From the NCBI GenBank assembly GCA_017889125.1, contig JAGHER010000190.1, forward strand, positions 1-32,933: a DNA stretch of 32,933 nucleotides, read 5' to 3'. A program made the position numbers and the translations under genes. Numbering within the stretch: position 1 is the first letter of the stretch; each line of letters opens with the position of its first letter. Positions 1 through 7,645 of this stretch are shown here, piece after piece. The notes under the pieces are model-generated. The model was not told the origin of the DNA. It did not search any database and was given only the letters and a program-made list of their open reading frames with translations. This DNA comes from Lachnospiraceae bacterium. GTDB taxonomy: Bacteria; Bacillota; Clostridia; Lachnospirales; Lachnospiraceae.

Positions 1-239
1 CCCTCGATGCTCTCCACATCCGGCTTCTCCATCTGCCCCAAAAACTGCCTGGCGTAGGAGGATAGGGACTCCATGTACCGGCGCTGGCCTTCCGCGTAAA
101 TGGTGTCGAAAGCCAGAGAGGATTTCCCCGATCCGGACAGGCCGGTAAGCACCACCAGCTCATTCCGGGGGACATCCACAGAAATGTTTTTCAGATTATG
201 TTCATTCGCACCGCGAATTTTAATATACTGTTTCGCCAT
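1..239 (-). CDS. uvrA: Excinuclease ABC subunit A, N-terminal fragment (runs off the window)
   Basis: This is the first 79 codons of UvrA, the ATPase that finds bulky DNA lesions with UvrB in nucleotide excision repair. The reading begins [19 protein letters not shown] and contains the first Walker A motif GLSGSGKSS at about residues 33-41, followed by [23 protein letters not shown] in pieces typical of UvrA. The ATG at 237-239 follows a GAGGT ribosome site. The gene continues beyond base 1, so the zinc fingers and second ATPase domain are not visible. A promoter and a LexA-type box lie upstream, which matches the known SOS control of uvrA. It is transcribed in the same direction as ftsH but separated from it by a palindrome-rich gap. 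Confidence 0.95.
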   Translation of the reverse strand, partial: MAKQYIKIRGANEHNLKNISVDVPRNELVVLTGLSGSGKSSLAFDTIYAEGQRRYMESLSSYARQFLGQMEKPDVESIE

Positions 240-296
240 TTTGCGTACCTCACTATTTATCGAGCCGTTTTCGCATATCGTCATTTTCGCACATTC

Positions 297-325
297 AGTA
301 TAACACAGGCCCTTTTCACATTCAA
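297..325 (-). promoter_or_regulatory. SigA-type promoter of uvrA
   Basis: Minus-strand -35 TTGAAT (320-325) and -10 TATACT (297-302) are separated by 17 bp, and the -10 carries a TGn extension (TGTTATACT). The predicted start leaves a leader of about 50 nt before the uvrA ATG. The LexA-type box abuts the upstream side. Confidence 0.65.
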
Positions 326-332
326 GCTTTTT

Positions 333-346
333 CGAACAAATGTTTT
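333..346. promoter_or_regulatory. LexA (SOS) operator upstream of uvrA
   Basis: CGAACAAATGTTTT matches 13 of 14 positions of the Gram-positive LexA/DinR consensus CGAACRNRYGTTYG. It lies 8 bp upstream of the predicted -35 hexamer of uvrA. That uvrA is a LexA target in Firmicutes is known; use of this particular site is inferred. Confidence 0.75.
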
Positions 347-378
347 GTTTTTTTGAGCCGCACAGTTACTGTTCATGG

Positions 379-407
379 CTGGCATTTTCACTTGCTGAAA
401 ATGCCAG
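379..407. repeat. Perfect 12-bp inverted repeat (hairpin 1 of palindrome cluster)
   Basis: CTGGCATTTTCA (379-390) and TGAAAATGCCAG (396-407) are perfect inverse copies around a 5-nt loop. There is no following T-run on either strand, so it is not an obvious intrinsic terminator. It is the uvrA-proximal member of four consecutive palindromes in the ftsH-uvrA gap. Confidence 0.8.
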
Positions 408-431
408 ATCAGTACATGAAAAGTAGCCAAA

Positions 432-476
432 GAATCCAGCCCCATCGCCACAGGCGATTTAGAATGGGCTGGATTC
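432..476. repeat. Nested inverted repeat (hairpin 2 of palindrome cluster)
   Basis: The outer arms GAATCCAGCCC (432-442) and GGGCTGGATTC (466-476) are perfect 11-bp complements. They enclose a second perfect hairpin, ATCGCC-ACA-GGCGAT (444-458). The double structure suggests selection for RNA or cruciform folding rather than chance. Confidence 0.8.
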
Positions 477-509
477 CGTTACAGTTCACGCCTAGCGTGA
501 ACTGTAACG
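477..509. repeat. Perfect 15-bp inverted repeat (hairpin 3 of palindrome cluster)
   Basis: CGTTACAGTTCACGC (477-491) pairs perfectly with GCGTGAACTGTAACG (495-509) around the 3-nt loop CTA. It starts directly at the end of hairpin 2. It has no poly-T tail. Confidence 0.85.
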
Positions 510-516
510 CCGCACA

Positions 517-587
517 AAAGCCGTACAGTCTCAGTCCTTTTGTCCGGCTAAGACTGCACGGCTTTCGGCTGAGACTGCACGGCTTTC
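517..587. repeat. Tandem 21-bp repeat with an upstream complementary arm (hairpin 4)
   Basis: Two head-to-tail 21-bp units (546-566 and 567-587) differ at one base (GGCTAAGACTG.. versus GGCTGAGACTG..). The segment 517-534, AAAGCCGTACAGTCTCAG, is complementary to both units, 16 of 18 bases with the first and 17 of 18 with the second, so two alternative hairpins can form. The cluster sits just after the ftsH stop on the minus strand and may end the ftsH transcript. Confidence 0.75.
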
Positions 588-613
588 ATCTTCTGTTATG
601 GGGCTCCCCATCT

Positions 614-2461
614 CTACCGGTTCAGAATCTCCATAAATTCCTCCCCGCTGATGGTCTCCCGCTCCAGCAGATACTCGGAAAGCTCGTTAAGCTTGGCGGC
701 ATTGCTGCGCAGGATGTCCATGGCTTTGGCGTACTGGGTCCTGACAATCTCGATTACCTCGTCATCCACGGCCTTGGCAGTTTCCGGAGCGCAGACCATG
801 GAGGTGTCGCCGCCCAGGTACTGGTTGGTCACCGTCTCCAGGGCCACCATGCCGAACTGGTCGCTCATGCCGTACCGGGTAACCATGGCCCGGGCCAGCT
901 TGGTGGCCTGCTCGATATCATTGGACGCGCCGGTGGTAATGGAATGGAAGATAAATTCCTCCGCCGCCCGGCCGCCGGTAAGGGTGGCAATCTTATTCAA
1001 TGCCTCCTCCTTGCTCATCAGGAAGCGTTCGCCCTGCTCCACCTGCATGGTGTAGCCCAGGGCACCTGAGGTCCGGGGAATAATGGTGATCTTGTGTACC
1101 GGCGCCGAATTGCTCTGGCAGGCCGCCACCAGGGCGTGGCCGATCTCATGGTAGGCCACAATCCGCTTTTCGTTGGTAGACACCGCCGCATCCTTCCTCT
1201 GGTATCCGGCGATAACCACCTCCACGCTCTCCTCTAAGTCAGACTGGCTGACCACATTCCGGCCCATGCGGACGGCCCGCAGAGCGCCTTCATTAATAAT
1301 GTTTGCCAGCTCCGCACCGCTGGCTCCGGCTGTAGCCCGGGCGATGGCATTGAAATCCACGGAGCTGTCCAGCTTTACATTCCTTCCATGTACCCGGAGA
1401 ATGGCTTCACGGCCCTTAAGATCCGGCAGTTCTACAGGGATGCGCCGGTCAAAACGCCCGGGACGGAGAAGAGCCTGATCCAGGGATTCGGGCCGGTTGG
1501 TGGCCGCCAGAATCACCACGCCCTTCTTGCCGTCAAATCCGTCCATCTCCGTCAGCAACTGGTTCAGGGTCTGCTCCCGCTCATCGTTTCCGCTGAATCC
1601 GCCGCCGTCACGCTTCTTTCCGATGGTATCAATCTCGTCAATAAAGACAATACAGGGGGCCTTTTCATTGGCCTGCTTAAAGAGGTCACGAACCTTGGCC
1701 GCGCCCATACCCACAAACATTTCCACAAACTCCGAGCCGGAGATGGAGAAGAAGGGCACATGGGCCTCACCGGCCACCGCTCTGGCAAGAAGGGTCTTGC
1801 CTGTACCGGGAGGGCCAACTAACAGGGCGCCCTTAGGAAGGCTGGCGCCGATTTCCGCGTATTTCTGGGGATTGTGAAGGAAGTCCACGATCTCCTTGAG
1901 GGCTTCCTTGGCCTCCTCCTGACCGGCCACATCGGCAAAGGTCTTGCCGGTCTCGGTCTCGGCGTAAATCTTGGCATTGGACTTTCCAAAGGACATGGCC
2001 GGGCCGCCCATATTGCCCATCCGCTTCTGCATCATCCGCCCAAGGAGCTGTCCGATGACCACAAACATCAGAATCGGCACGATCCACTGCACAAGGAAAG
2101 TCACCAGAGGCGATGCCTGGGTGGGGATTTCCTCAGTAAACTCCACATCTGCATCCCACAGACGCTGCGTCAGATCTGGGTCAGGCCACAGGCCGGTCTT
2201 ATACGCCGTCACGCCCCGCTCCTGACGGAATTCCTCCTTCAGGGTGAACATGAAGGCGGTATCGTCCCGGTACACCAGCTCTACCGCTCCCTGATCCACG
2301 TAGTCCAGGAATTGGTTATACCCTACCTCCTTCACCGTCCGCTCCATCATGGAGGGGAAGAGGAATGCATTCAGCAGAAATACCACAAGAAGGACGATCA
2401 GATAATAATACACAAAAGGTTTTCTCGTATTTCGATTATCATCCGGATTTTTTGTTCCCAT
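614..2461 (-). CDS. ftsH: ATP-dependent zinc metalloprotease FtsH
   Basis: FtsH is a membrane-anchored AAA+ protease that extracts and degrades misfolded membrane proteins and unstable regulators. The 615-residue product has a transmembrane segment at about 16-36, a short extracytoplasmic domain, a second transmembrane segment at about 119-143, Walker A GPPGTGKT at 216-223, Walker B VFIDEID at 272-278, the second region of homology ending LLRPGRFDR near 339, and the zinc site HEIGH at 438-442 with the third-ligand aspartate in SNDIEQ near 515. Length and order are normal for the family. The start is supported by the AAAGGAG site 8 nt upstream and a strong promoter. It is monocistronic as far as can be seen and is divergent from the marR-MATE pair. 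Confidence 0.97.
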   Translation of the reverse strand: MGTKNPDDNRNTRKPFVYYYLIVLLVVFLLNAFLFPSMMERTVKEVGYNQFLDYVDQGAVELVYRDDTAFMFTLKEEFRQERGVTAYKTGLWPDPDLTQRLWDADVEFTEEIPTQASPLVTFLVQWIVPILMFVVIGQLLGRMMQKRMGNMGGPAMSFGKSNAKIYAETETGKTFADVAGQEEAKEALKEIVDFLHNPQKYAEIGASLPKGALLVGPPGTGKTLLARAVAGEAHVPFFSISGSEFVEMFVGMGAAKVRDLFKQANEKAPCIVFIDEIDTIGKKRDGGGFSGNDEREQTLNQLLTEMDGFDGKKGVVILAATNRPESLDQALLRPGRFDRRIPVELPDLKGREAILRVHGRNVKLDSSVDFNAIARATAGASGAELANIINEGALRAVRMGRNVVSQSDLEESVEVVIAGYQRKDAAVSTNEKRIVAYHEIGHALVAACQSNSAPVHKITIIPRTSGALGYTMQVEQGERFLMSKEEALNKIATLTGGRAAEEFIFHSITTGASNDIEQATKLARAMVTRYGMSDQFGMVALETVTNQYLGGDTSMVCAPETAKAVDDEVIEIVRTQYAKAMDILRSNAAKLNELSEYLLERETISGEEFMEILNR

Positions 2462-2490
2462 ATTTTTTCTCCTTTCGTCAAATCACTTGT

Positions 2491-2519
2491 AGAATAATAT
2501 AGCCCCGTTCTTTTGTCAA
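2491..2519 (-). promoter_or_regulatory. SigA-type promoter of ftsH
   Basis: Perfect -35 TTGACA (minus strand, 2514-2519), 17-bp spacer, and -10 TATTCT (2491-2496). Transcription would begin near 2484, giving a leader of about 20 nt that includes the AAAGGAG ribosome site. Confidence 0.7.
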
Positions 2520-2556
2520 TAGCTAATAATAAATATTTATTTACTTTTAATAAACA

Positions 2557-2585
2557 TTGACATTAAACAGGAAATATGTTAAAAA
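2557..2585 (+). promoter_or_regulatory. Promoter of the marR-MATE unit
   Basis: Perfect -35 TTGACA at 2557-2562, 17-bp spacer, and a weak -10 TAAAAA at 2580-2585. The region is very AT-rich. If MarR represses its own operon, its operator should lie here, but no long clean palindrome stands out. Confidence 0.5.
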
Positions 2586-2617
2586 TGGGGTAGTATTTTA
2601 AAGGAAGGAGGCATTTT

Positions 2618-3175
2618 ATGGATGACAAGCAAAACCAGCTGGCAGGCATGGCCTTTCTGGATTTCACGGTCCGCTTTTTTACCATGGTGAAGAATCTCTA
2701 CCGCCACGAAAACCAGATCCGTGCCCATTCTCTGGCATTCCAGACGCTGATTGACCTGGACAGCCTGCCTGCGGACAGGCCCTGCATGACCATGTCTGAG
2801 CTGGCAGAAAATCTGAAGATCACCAAGCAGCAGCTGACCAAGCTGGTAAATGATCTGGAGGAAAAGCAGCTGGTAGAGCGCCTTCATGATAAGACCAACC
2901 GGCGTCTGGTGAATATCTCCATCACCACGGAAGGACGGATGCTTTTGGAGCAGCTGAAAAATGCCATGCTCCAGACCACCCTCGGCGCCCTGTCCGGTCT
3001 TTCTGATGGAGAAATCCAGCAGCTTAAGCAGGCTCTGACAGCCATCACACCGCTTATCGTGAAAATGACCCAAAATGCTGACGCAGTTCCCGGCTTATCC
3101 TCCAGTACACCGGATGAAGACATGGGTAATGACCGCGTCTGCCGCACTTTAGATTCGCTGTCCCTGGGCAAATAG
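2618..3175 (+). CDS. MarR-family transcriptional regulator
   Basis: A 185-residue winged-helix regulator. The segment at about 57-105 (MSELAENLKITKQQLTKLVNDLEEKQLV followed by the RRLVNISIT wing, here given in parts) is a classic MarR helix-turn-helix plus wing, flanked by N- and C-terminal helices for dimerisation. A polar tail of about 30 residues follows the last predicted helix and is longer than in most MarR proteins. The start has a strong GGAAGGAGG site 7 nt upstream. The gene lies 63 bp before a MATE exporter on the same strand, an arrangement typical of a ligand-responsive repressor controlling its own efflux pump. The ligand cannot be read from sequence. Confidence 0.9.
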   Translation: MDDKQNQLAGMAFLDFTVRFFTMVKNLYRHENQIRAHSLAFQTLIDLDSLPADRPCMTMSELAENLKITKQQLTKLVNDLEEKQLVERLHDKTNRRLVNISITTEGRMLLEQLKNAMLQTTLGALSGLSDGEIQQLKQALTAITPLIVKMTQNADAVPGLSSSTPDEDMGNDRVCRTLDSLSLGK

Positions 3176-3238
3176 CTTTGCAGGGCTGGCGGATACCTCC
3201 GTCACATAAACGACAATATTAAGAAAAGAGGTTTATTT

Positions 3239-4627
3239 ATGGCAAATCAATCCCAGCCCCAGGATGCCAGCCGCTTAGCTGACGCTCCCCTGGGACGTCT
3301 GATGCTCCAGCTGGCGGTGCCTACCGTCCTGGCGCAGATCGTCAATCTTCTTTATAACATGGTGGACCGCATTTACGTGGGCCGAATCCCGGAAACCGGC
3401 TCCATCGCCCTTGCCGGACTGGGCGTTGCTTTTCCCATTATCCTGCTCATCTCTGCCTTTGCCGCTTTAGTGGGGCAGGGAGGCGCACCCCAGGCAGGCA
3501 TCGCCATGGGGCAGCAGGATTATAAGAAGGCCAACCAGATTCTGGGGGCTTCCACCGCCTTTCTGATCGTGCTGGCCGTGGTGCTTTTCGCCCTGTTCTG
3601 GGTGATTCGCCAGCCTGTGCTGATGATGTTTGGCGCCAGTGAGGCTACCCTGCCCTACGCTGACGCTTACCTGAAAATCTATCTGCTGGGAACCCTTTCC
3701 GTGCAGGTTTCCCTGGGACTGAATCAGTTTATCTCCTGTCAGGGCTTTTCCAAAACCAGCATGATCACGGTTCTCATCGGCGCAGTGCTGAACATTATCC
3801 TGGATCCCATTTTTATCTATGGCTTTAATATGGGCGTTAAGGGCGCTGCCCTGGCTACCATTATCAGCCAGACGGTGTCCGCCCTCTGGGTTTTCCTGTT
3901 CCTCTGCAGCAAGAAATCCATCCTGCGGCTTCAGCTTTCCAACCTGCGGCTGAACTGGCGCATGCTGGCTCCGGTTCTTGCCCTGGGGCTTTCCCCCTTT
4001 ATCATGCAGGCTACGGAATGTCTGGTGCAGCTGACCTTTAATACGGGCATGCAGCGCTACGGCAACGATTACTACGTGGGGGCCATGACCATCCTGTTTT
4101 CCGTATCCCAGATGCTTTTCCTTCCTATGCAGGGCCTTGCCCAGGGCGCTACCCCCATCATCAGCTACAATTACGGCGCCGGAAATCCGGAGCGGGTAAA
4201 AAAGGCATTCCGGCTTATGCTGCTGTCTTCCCTGGCCTTCTCCTTCTGCGCCACCGGCATTATTTTGCTGTTCCCGCAGCCCTTTATCTCCATGTTTTCC
4301 AATGACGCGGAAATTATCCGCATCGGCTCCTACGGAATCCGCATTTACTGCGTTGGCTTCCTTTTCTTCGGCATCCAGTGTGCCTGCCAGCAGACCTTCA
4401 TCGCTCTGGGCCAGGCCAAGATTTCCATGTTCCTGGCCTTGCTGCGAAAGGTGATCCTGCTGATTCCTCTGGCGTTAATCCTTCCCACCATCGGAAATCT
4501 TGGCACCAACGGCCTTTTTATCGCCGAGCCGGTGTCCGATATTATTTCCATCGCCACCACGCTGACTCTGTTTCTGCTGAATATCAAGCGAATCCTGGCG
4601 CCGGTGTCCGGAGGGAAAACGGCATAG
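3239..4627 (+). CDS. MATE-family multidrug/toxin efflux transporter
   Basis: A 462-residue polytopic membrane protein with about 12 hydrophobic segments in two homologous halves, matching the Multidrug And Toxic compound Extrusion family, which exports cationic drugs or metabolites using Na+ or H+ gradients. Family features are the N-terminal LAVPTVLAQIVNLLYNMVDR, the LGVAFPI stretch in helix 2, and the start of the second half at LSPFIMQATECLVQ. The start at 3239 is supported by AAGAAAAGAGG about 8 nt upstream. It follows the marR gene and ends at a strong hairpin terminator shared with the convergent interrupted gene. The substrate is unknown; MepA-like function is a reasonable guess only. 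Confidence 0.93.
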   Translation: MANQSQPQDASRLADAPLGRLMLQLAVPTVLAQIVNLLYNMVDRIYVGRIPETGSIALAGLGVAFPIILLISAFAALVGQGGAPQAGIAMGQQDYKKANQILGASTAFLIVLAVVLFALFWVIRQPVLMMFGASEATLPYADAYLKIYLLGTLSVQVSLGLNQFISCQGFSKTSMITVLIGAVLNIILDPIFIYGFNMGVKGAALATIISQTVSALWVFLFLCSKKSILRLQLSNLRLNWRMLAPVLALGLSPFIMQATECLVQLTFNTGMQRYGNDYYVGAMTILFSVSQMLFLPMQGLAQGATPIISYNYGAGNPERVKKAFRLMLLSSLAFSFCATGIILLFPQPFISMFSNDAEIIRIGSYGIRIYCVGFLFFGIQCACQQTFIALGQAKISMFLALLRKVILLIPLALILPTIGNLGTNGLFIAEPVSDIISIATTLTLFLLNIKRILAPVSGGKTA

Positions 4628-4650
4628 GCAGACCGATATCCGCGATCATT

Positions 4651-4700
4651 GCAAAAAGAAAAGGCGGCAGATATTTTCGTCTGCTGCCTTTTTCTTGCCA
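4651..4700. terminator. Bidirectional intrinsic terminator between MATE and the interrupted gene
   Basis: AAGGCGGCAGA (4661-4671) pairs with TCTGCTGCCTT (4680-4690) around an 8-nt loop with one G-T pair. The flanking A-rich and T-rich tracts extend the stem and give a T-run on both strands, so it can end both convergent transcripts. Confidence 0.85.
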
Positions 4701-4725
4701 TTTAAGAAAACAATGATGTAATTTT

Positions 4726-4992
4726 TCAGATCCTTTCTGCAATCTCCTCCAGCAGTCTGGCCCGATCCAGAAAATAATCTCTGGCAAATTGATCGGCCTC
4801 CACATAGGCATTTTCCAGGCTGTTGCTGTGGAGGGTTACTCAAACGGATTCGATGCCGGACTCCACGATCAGATTATAGGTCCGCTCTCCAATCTCATGC
4901 AGCGACAGCGTCACCATGATCTGTCCGGCCTCCACTCGCTTGCGGGCTGCTGTAGTACTGTCCTCATAGGTCACCCAGGTGTTTTCTTTCAT
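4726..4992 (-). pseudogene. Small gene of unknown function interrupted by an in-frame TGA
   Basis: From ATG 4992 the frame codes 50 residues (MKENTWVTYEDSTTAARKRV...LIVESGIESV), meets TGA at 4840-4842, and then stays open in the same frame for 37 more codons (VTLHSNSLENAYVEADQF..., ending EEIAERI) to TGA at 4726-4728. Both halves have coding-like codon use and charge pattern, so this looks like one 88-codon gene with a single-base nonsense change; CGA (Arg) to TGA is the simplest path. An alternative is programmed recoding of UGA: an 8-bp inverted repeat (TGTGGAGG 4827-4834, CCTCCACA 4797-4804) starts 6 nt after the TGA. ATG 4992 has a GGGAG site 9 nt upstream; ATG 4998 is also possible. It follows the CapA-like gene by 59 bp on the same strand. 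I do not recognise the family. Confidence 0.6.
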
Positions 4993-5051
4993 CTGCATTT
5001 TCTCCCTTCTCTCGAAAATATCCCTTCGGAATATACTTTTTCTGAAACTGA

Positions 5052-6443
5052 TTATCTTTCTGCAGAAGTCCCCTCCTCTGCCGGAGAAATCTGCCCCTCC
5101 TCATCCACCTGCGCGCCAAAGGAGATGGACTCCAGATGGGTGAAAAGCTCCTGCCGGCCGCCTTCATCGGTAATCTCCCGGGTATAGCCGGCGCTGGAGG
5201 AAGCCGGGATCACCGACAGCTGGCTTTCCTCTCCGTCCCACTGGACTTTAAGGAGAACCGTGCGGGGAATACTGCTTCCAAACACATAATTCCCCAGACT
5301 GTACACGATGGGCTTCCCCTGATAATATTCAATCCCCTGAAGCACATGGGGATGGCTTCCAATCACCAGATCCGCCCCGGCATCAATCATCTGCTTTCCC
5401 ATCTGCCGCTGATAGCTTTCCGGCGTATCCGCCCGCTCAATGCCCCAGTGAATGTACACCACCAGATAATCGCAAATCTCCTTCCCCTTCCGGATTTCCT
5501 CCAGAAGGACAGACGGATCGTAGGCGCTGAGCATTCCCGGCCGCGAGGAGGACGCCGCCCAGTCAGCCACAGGAATCACCCGGGTAGCGCCGATGAAGCC
5601 GATGGTCCTTCCTTTAACCTCCTCTGTATGCATGGCCTTAGCCTGCTCCAGATCCTTCCCTGCGCCTACATAGGGAATGCCTGCCGCCTCCAGCGTGCTG
5701 CAGGTATCCAAAAGGGCCTCTGTGCCGTAATCCAGCGCATGGTTATTGGCCAGCGTGACCAGATCAATCTCCATCTCGCGGAACAGGGAAACCCGTTCCG
5801 GCGGAAGGCGGAAGGTATACTGCTTATCCGGCGCTGGAGTTCCCCGATTGCTGAAAGGAAACTCCTCATTGACGATGAAAAGATCGGCACCGCCGGCCTC
5901 CCGCCGCAGGCTCTCCCCCAGCACGCCGCCGATTCCACCCTTCTGGTAGGCGTTCAGCACATGGTCTGACAGATAGATATCTCCGGCAAAGGCCAGAACA
6001 ATCTCACTGTTCTCCGCCTCTTGTCCATTCTCCGCCACCTGTCCGCTCTCTCCCCCCTGTCCGTCTTCTGTCTCCGCTCCTCCTTCATGGCCAGGCTGAC
6101 CTGTGGGATAAGAATCATCCGCACTGCGTATTACGATCTCCGGCACCTGCGCGGTATCTTCCGCCGTTTCCCCTTCCAGCATCCCCGATCCCGGCATCCC
6201 CGATTCCGGCAAACCATTTTCCGTCATTCCCGCGTCTGCCCCGCCATCCTCTCTCAGGCTGTCTCTCCGATCCTCTCCGGCCGCCTCCTTCTCCAGGGCC
6301 GTATCCCCGCTGCCGTCAGGGCTTCCTCCCCCCATTCCCCTTATAGAAAATACGGTCAGAACAGCGGCCGCCACAATGACGGCCGCGCAGAGAATACAGA
6401 GTCCCAGGAAAGGAAATCGACTATTTCTGTTTTTCTCCTTCAT
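5052..6443 (-). CDS. CapA-family (PGA_cap) metallophosphatase-like surface protein
   Basis: A 463-residue membrane-anchored member of the CapA/PgsA family, which has a calcineurin-like metallophosphoesterase fold and is best known from poly-gamma-glutamate capsule synthesis; many clostridial members have no assigned substrate. Visible family motifs are FAGDIYL, NEEFPFSNRG, LANNHALDYG, VVYIHWG, GSHPHVLQ and YSLGNYVFG. Residues about 11-33 form one hydrophobic helix, so the protein is probably a type II membrane protein with its enzyme domain outside. Between the helix and the domain (about 37-150) lies a low-complexity Gly/Glu/Ser linker with short imperfect repeats such as ENGLPESGMPGSGM. It follows degV by 51 bp with a GAAGGAGAG ribosome site, so the two are probably co-transcribed. 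No capBCD-like neighbours are present, so a capsule role is not supported. Confidence 0.88.
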   Translation of the reverse strand: MKEKNRNSRFPFLGLCILCAAVIVAAAVLTVFSIRGMGGGSPDGSGDTALEKEAAGEDRRDSLREDGGADAGMTENGLPESGMPGSGMLEGETAEDTAQVPEIVIRSADDSYPTGQPGHEGGAETEDGQGGESGQVAENGQEAENSEIVLAFAGDIYLSDHVLNAYQKGGIGGVLGESLRREAGGADLFIVNEEFPFSNRGTPAPDKQYTFRLPPERVSLFREMEIDLVTLANNHALDYGTEALLDTCSTLEAAGIPYVGAGKDLEQAKAMHTEEVKGRTIGFIGATRVIPVADWAASSSRPGMLSAYDPSVLLEEIRKGKEICDYLVVYIHWGIERADTPESYQRQMGKQMIDAGADLVIGSHPHVLQGIEYYQGKPIVYSLGNYVFGSSIPRTVLLKVQWDGEESQLSVIPASSSAGYTREITDEGGRQELFTHLESISFGAQVDEEGQISPAEEGTSAER

Positions 6444-6494
6444 GTCTCTCCTTCAGGCTCTTTGTTTTCAACGTAATCCTTATTTCAATGATGC

Positions 6495-7331
6495 CTACAG
6501 AGCAATGACAATGCCGCCGTCATTGGCGTACACCGTCGCCACACCGGCGGTTTCCGTGATAATCACATCCCGGAAGCTCCCCCGCTTCTCCATCTCATCC
6601 TTCACAAACTGCGCCCGCTCCGGGCAATTGCAGTGGGCGATCACCAGCACCCGCTCCCGGGTGTCCTCCACGGACCGCACCGCGTGATCGCACATCCGCT
6701 GAAGGGCTTTATTGACGCCTCTGGCCTGATCCACCTTCACAATCACCCCATGGTCTCCCGCCATCACCGGCTTGATGTTCAGAGTGGTGGCAAAGAAGGC
6801 CTGAAGGCCGCTGAGACGGCCATTCTTGCGCAGATAATCCAGCGATTCCAGCACAAAGTATGTCTTCATATCATCCCGGTAGGCCGCGGCCCGCTTCTCG
6901 ATTTCCTCAAAGGGCACGCTCTGCTCACACAGATCCCGGATATAAAGGGCCAGATTCAGCTCACCGGCAGAGGCGGAATCGGAGCTTAAGACACAGATAT
7001 TCTTCTCTCCGTACTCTTCCTCATAAAGCTTCTTTCCCAGGCAGGCGCTGCTGTAGGTACCGCTCAAATGCTCAGAAAGGCAGATCACGAAAATATTCTC
7101 CTCCGGGCACCGGTAGGCTTCCTTGAACTGCTCCGGGGAAGGGCAGGCTGTCTTGGGACATTCGGGACTGTCCTTCATCAGCTGGATAAAGCTTTTCTGG
7201 TCAAAGGTCTCATCATCCACCACCATGGAACGGCCTACCTGCAGGGTCAGGGGCACTGTCTGGAAATGGGGATTTCTCTTTAATTCACTGGTCAGGTCTA
7301 AGCAGCTGTCTCCAATAATTTTATATGTCAT
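6495..7331 (-). CDS. DegV-family fatty-acid-binding protein
   Basis: A 278-residue DegV protein. Members bind a fatty acid between two alpha/beta domains; in Gram-positive bacteria such proteins (FakB) present fatty acids to the FakA kinase, but no fakA is nearby. Hallmarks are the N-terminal YKIIGDSCLDL, TACPSPEQF (the TSxPS-like ligand loop), ICLSEHLSGTYSSA, and DYLRKNGRLSG with LNIKPVM. I chose ATG 7331 because GGAGG lies 5 nt upstream; the longer reading from 7358 would ignore that site. A consensus promoter lies 50 bp upstream, and the CapA-like gene follows 51 bp downstream. Confidence 0.93.
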   Translation of the reverse strand: MTYKIIGDSCLDLTSELKRNPHFQTVPLTLQVGRSMVVDDETFDQKSFIQLMKDSPECPKTACPSPEQFKEAYRCPEENIFVICLSEHLSGTYSSACLGKKLYEEEYGEKNICVLSSDSASAGELNLALYIRDLCEQSVPFEEIEKRAAAYRDDMKTYFVLESLDYLRKNGRLSGLQAFFATTLNIKPVMAGDHGVIVKVDQARGVNKALQRMCDHAVRSVEDTRERVLVIAHCNCPERAQFVKDEMEKRGSFRDVIITETAGVATVYANDGGIVIAL

Positions 7332-7377
7332 AATGTCCTCCATCACTTTCCATATCATGTAGTTTTGATTACTACTT

Positions 7378-7406
7378 ATTATAGCAGTATCTTTCTATAT
7401 TTTCAA
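7378..7406 (-). promoter_or_regulatory. SigA-type promoter of the degV unit
   Basis: -35 TTGAAA (7401-7406), 17-bp spacer, and a perfect -10 TATAAT (7378-7383) with a TG extension (TGCTATAAT), all on the minus strand. The predicted leader to ATG 7331 is about 40 nt. Confidence 0.8.
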
Positions 7407-7428
7407 TCTTTTCATGCCGTATTTTCTG

Positions 7429-7437
7429 TGTTATACT
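7429..7437 (+). promoter_or_regulatory. Extended -10 promoter of the small membrane peptide gene
   Basis: TGTTATACT (7429-7437) is a TGn-extended -10 element on the plus strand; no good -35 is visible, as is common for extended -10 promoters. A perfect 6-bp hairpin, GTTCCG/CGGAAC (7452-7469), lies in the predicted leader. The promoter is back to back with that of degV. Confidence 0.5.
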
Positions 7438-7499
7438 GATAAATAGTTACTGTTCCGGGCTTTCGGAACCGGCAGACTGAATGAAAGGAGTGACTGCCT

Positions 7500-7628
7500 G
7501 TGGAGTTTCTTCTGGTCTTCTTTGGCTGCATCATCCTTCTAGTTCTCTTCGTGGTTGCGGTTACCGTATCCACAGTTTCCTCCACCCTGGGAGCTGTGGC
7601 TGATGACCTGAACAATGATAAGGACTGA
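7500..7628 (+). CDS. Small single-pass membrane peptide (42 codons)
   Basis: Reading from GTG 7500 gives 42 residues: EFLLVFFGCIILLVLFVV begins a hydrophobic helix at about residues 2-25, followed by a polar, acidic tail ending ADDLNNDKD. The AAAGGAG site (7484-7490) is 9 nt before the GTG, an extended -10 lies 63 bp upstream, and a very strong terminator begins 18 bp after the stop. The complete small transcription unit argues that it is expressed. The ATG at 7481 is in another frame and overlaps the ribosome site, so it is not the start. I do not recognise a family. It resembles small membrane-regulator peptides or a holin-like peptide in general form only. Confidence 0.6.
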   Translation: MEFLLVFFGCIILLVLFVVAVTVSTVSSTLGAVADDLNNDKD

Positions 7629-7645
7629 GGCTGATGGAATCCGCC

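Noticed and set aside
379-587. CRISPR array
   Set aside because: The palindromes differ from each other, and the only tandem units (21 bp, two copies) have no spacers between them.
353-1069. Plus-strand open frame of 238 codons over the palindrome cluster and the ftsH 3' end
   Set aside because: It lies antisense to ftsH, reads through the perfect hairpins as low-complexity His/Leu/Gly sequence, and has no ribosome site.
4789-5187. 132-codon plus-strand frame over the interrupted gene
   Set aside because: Antisense to the TGA-split gene and the capA-like 3' end, with no recognisable motif or ribosome site.
5052-6443. Poly-gamma-glutamate capsule locus
   Set aside because: Only the CapA-like gene is present. 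The ligase genes capB/capC or pgsB/pgsC are absent from the window.
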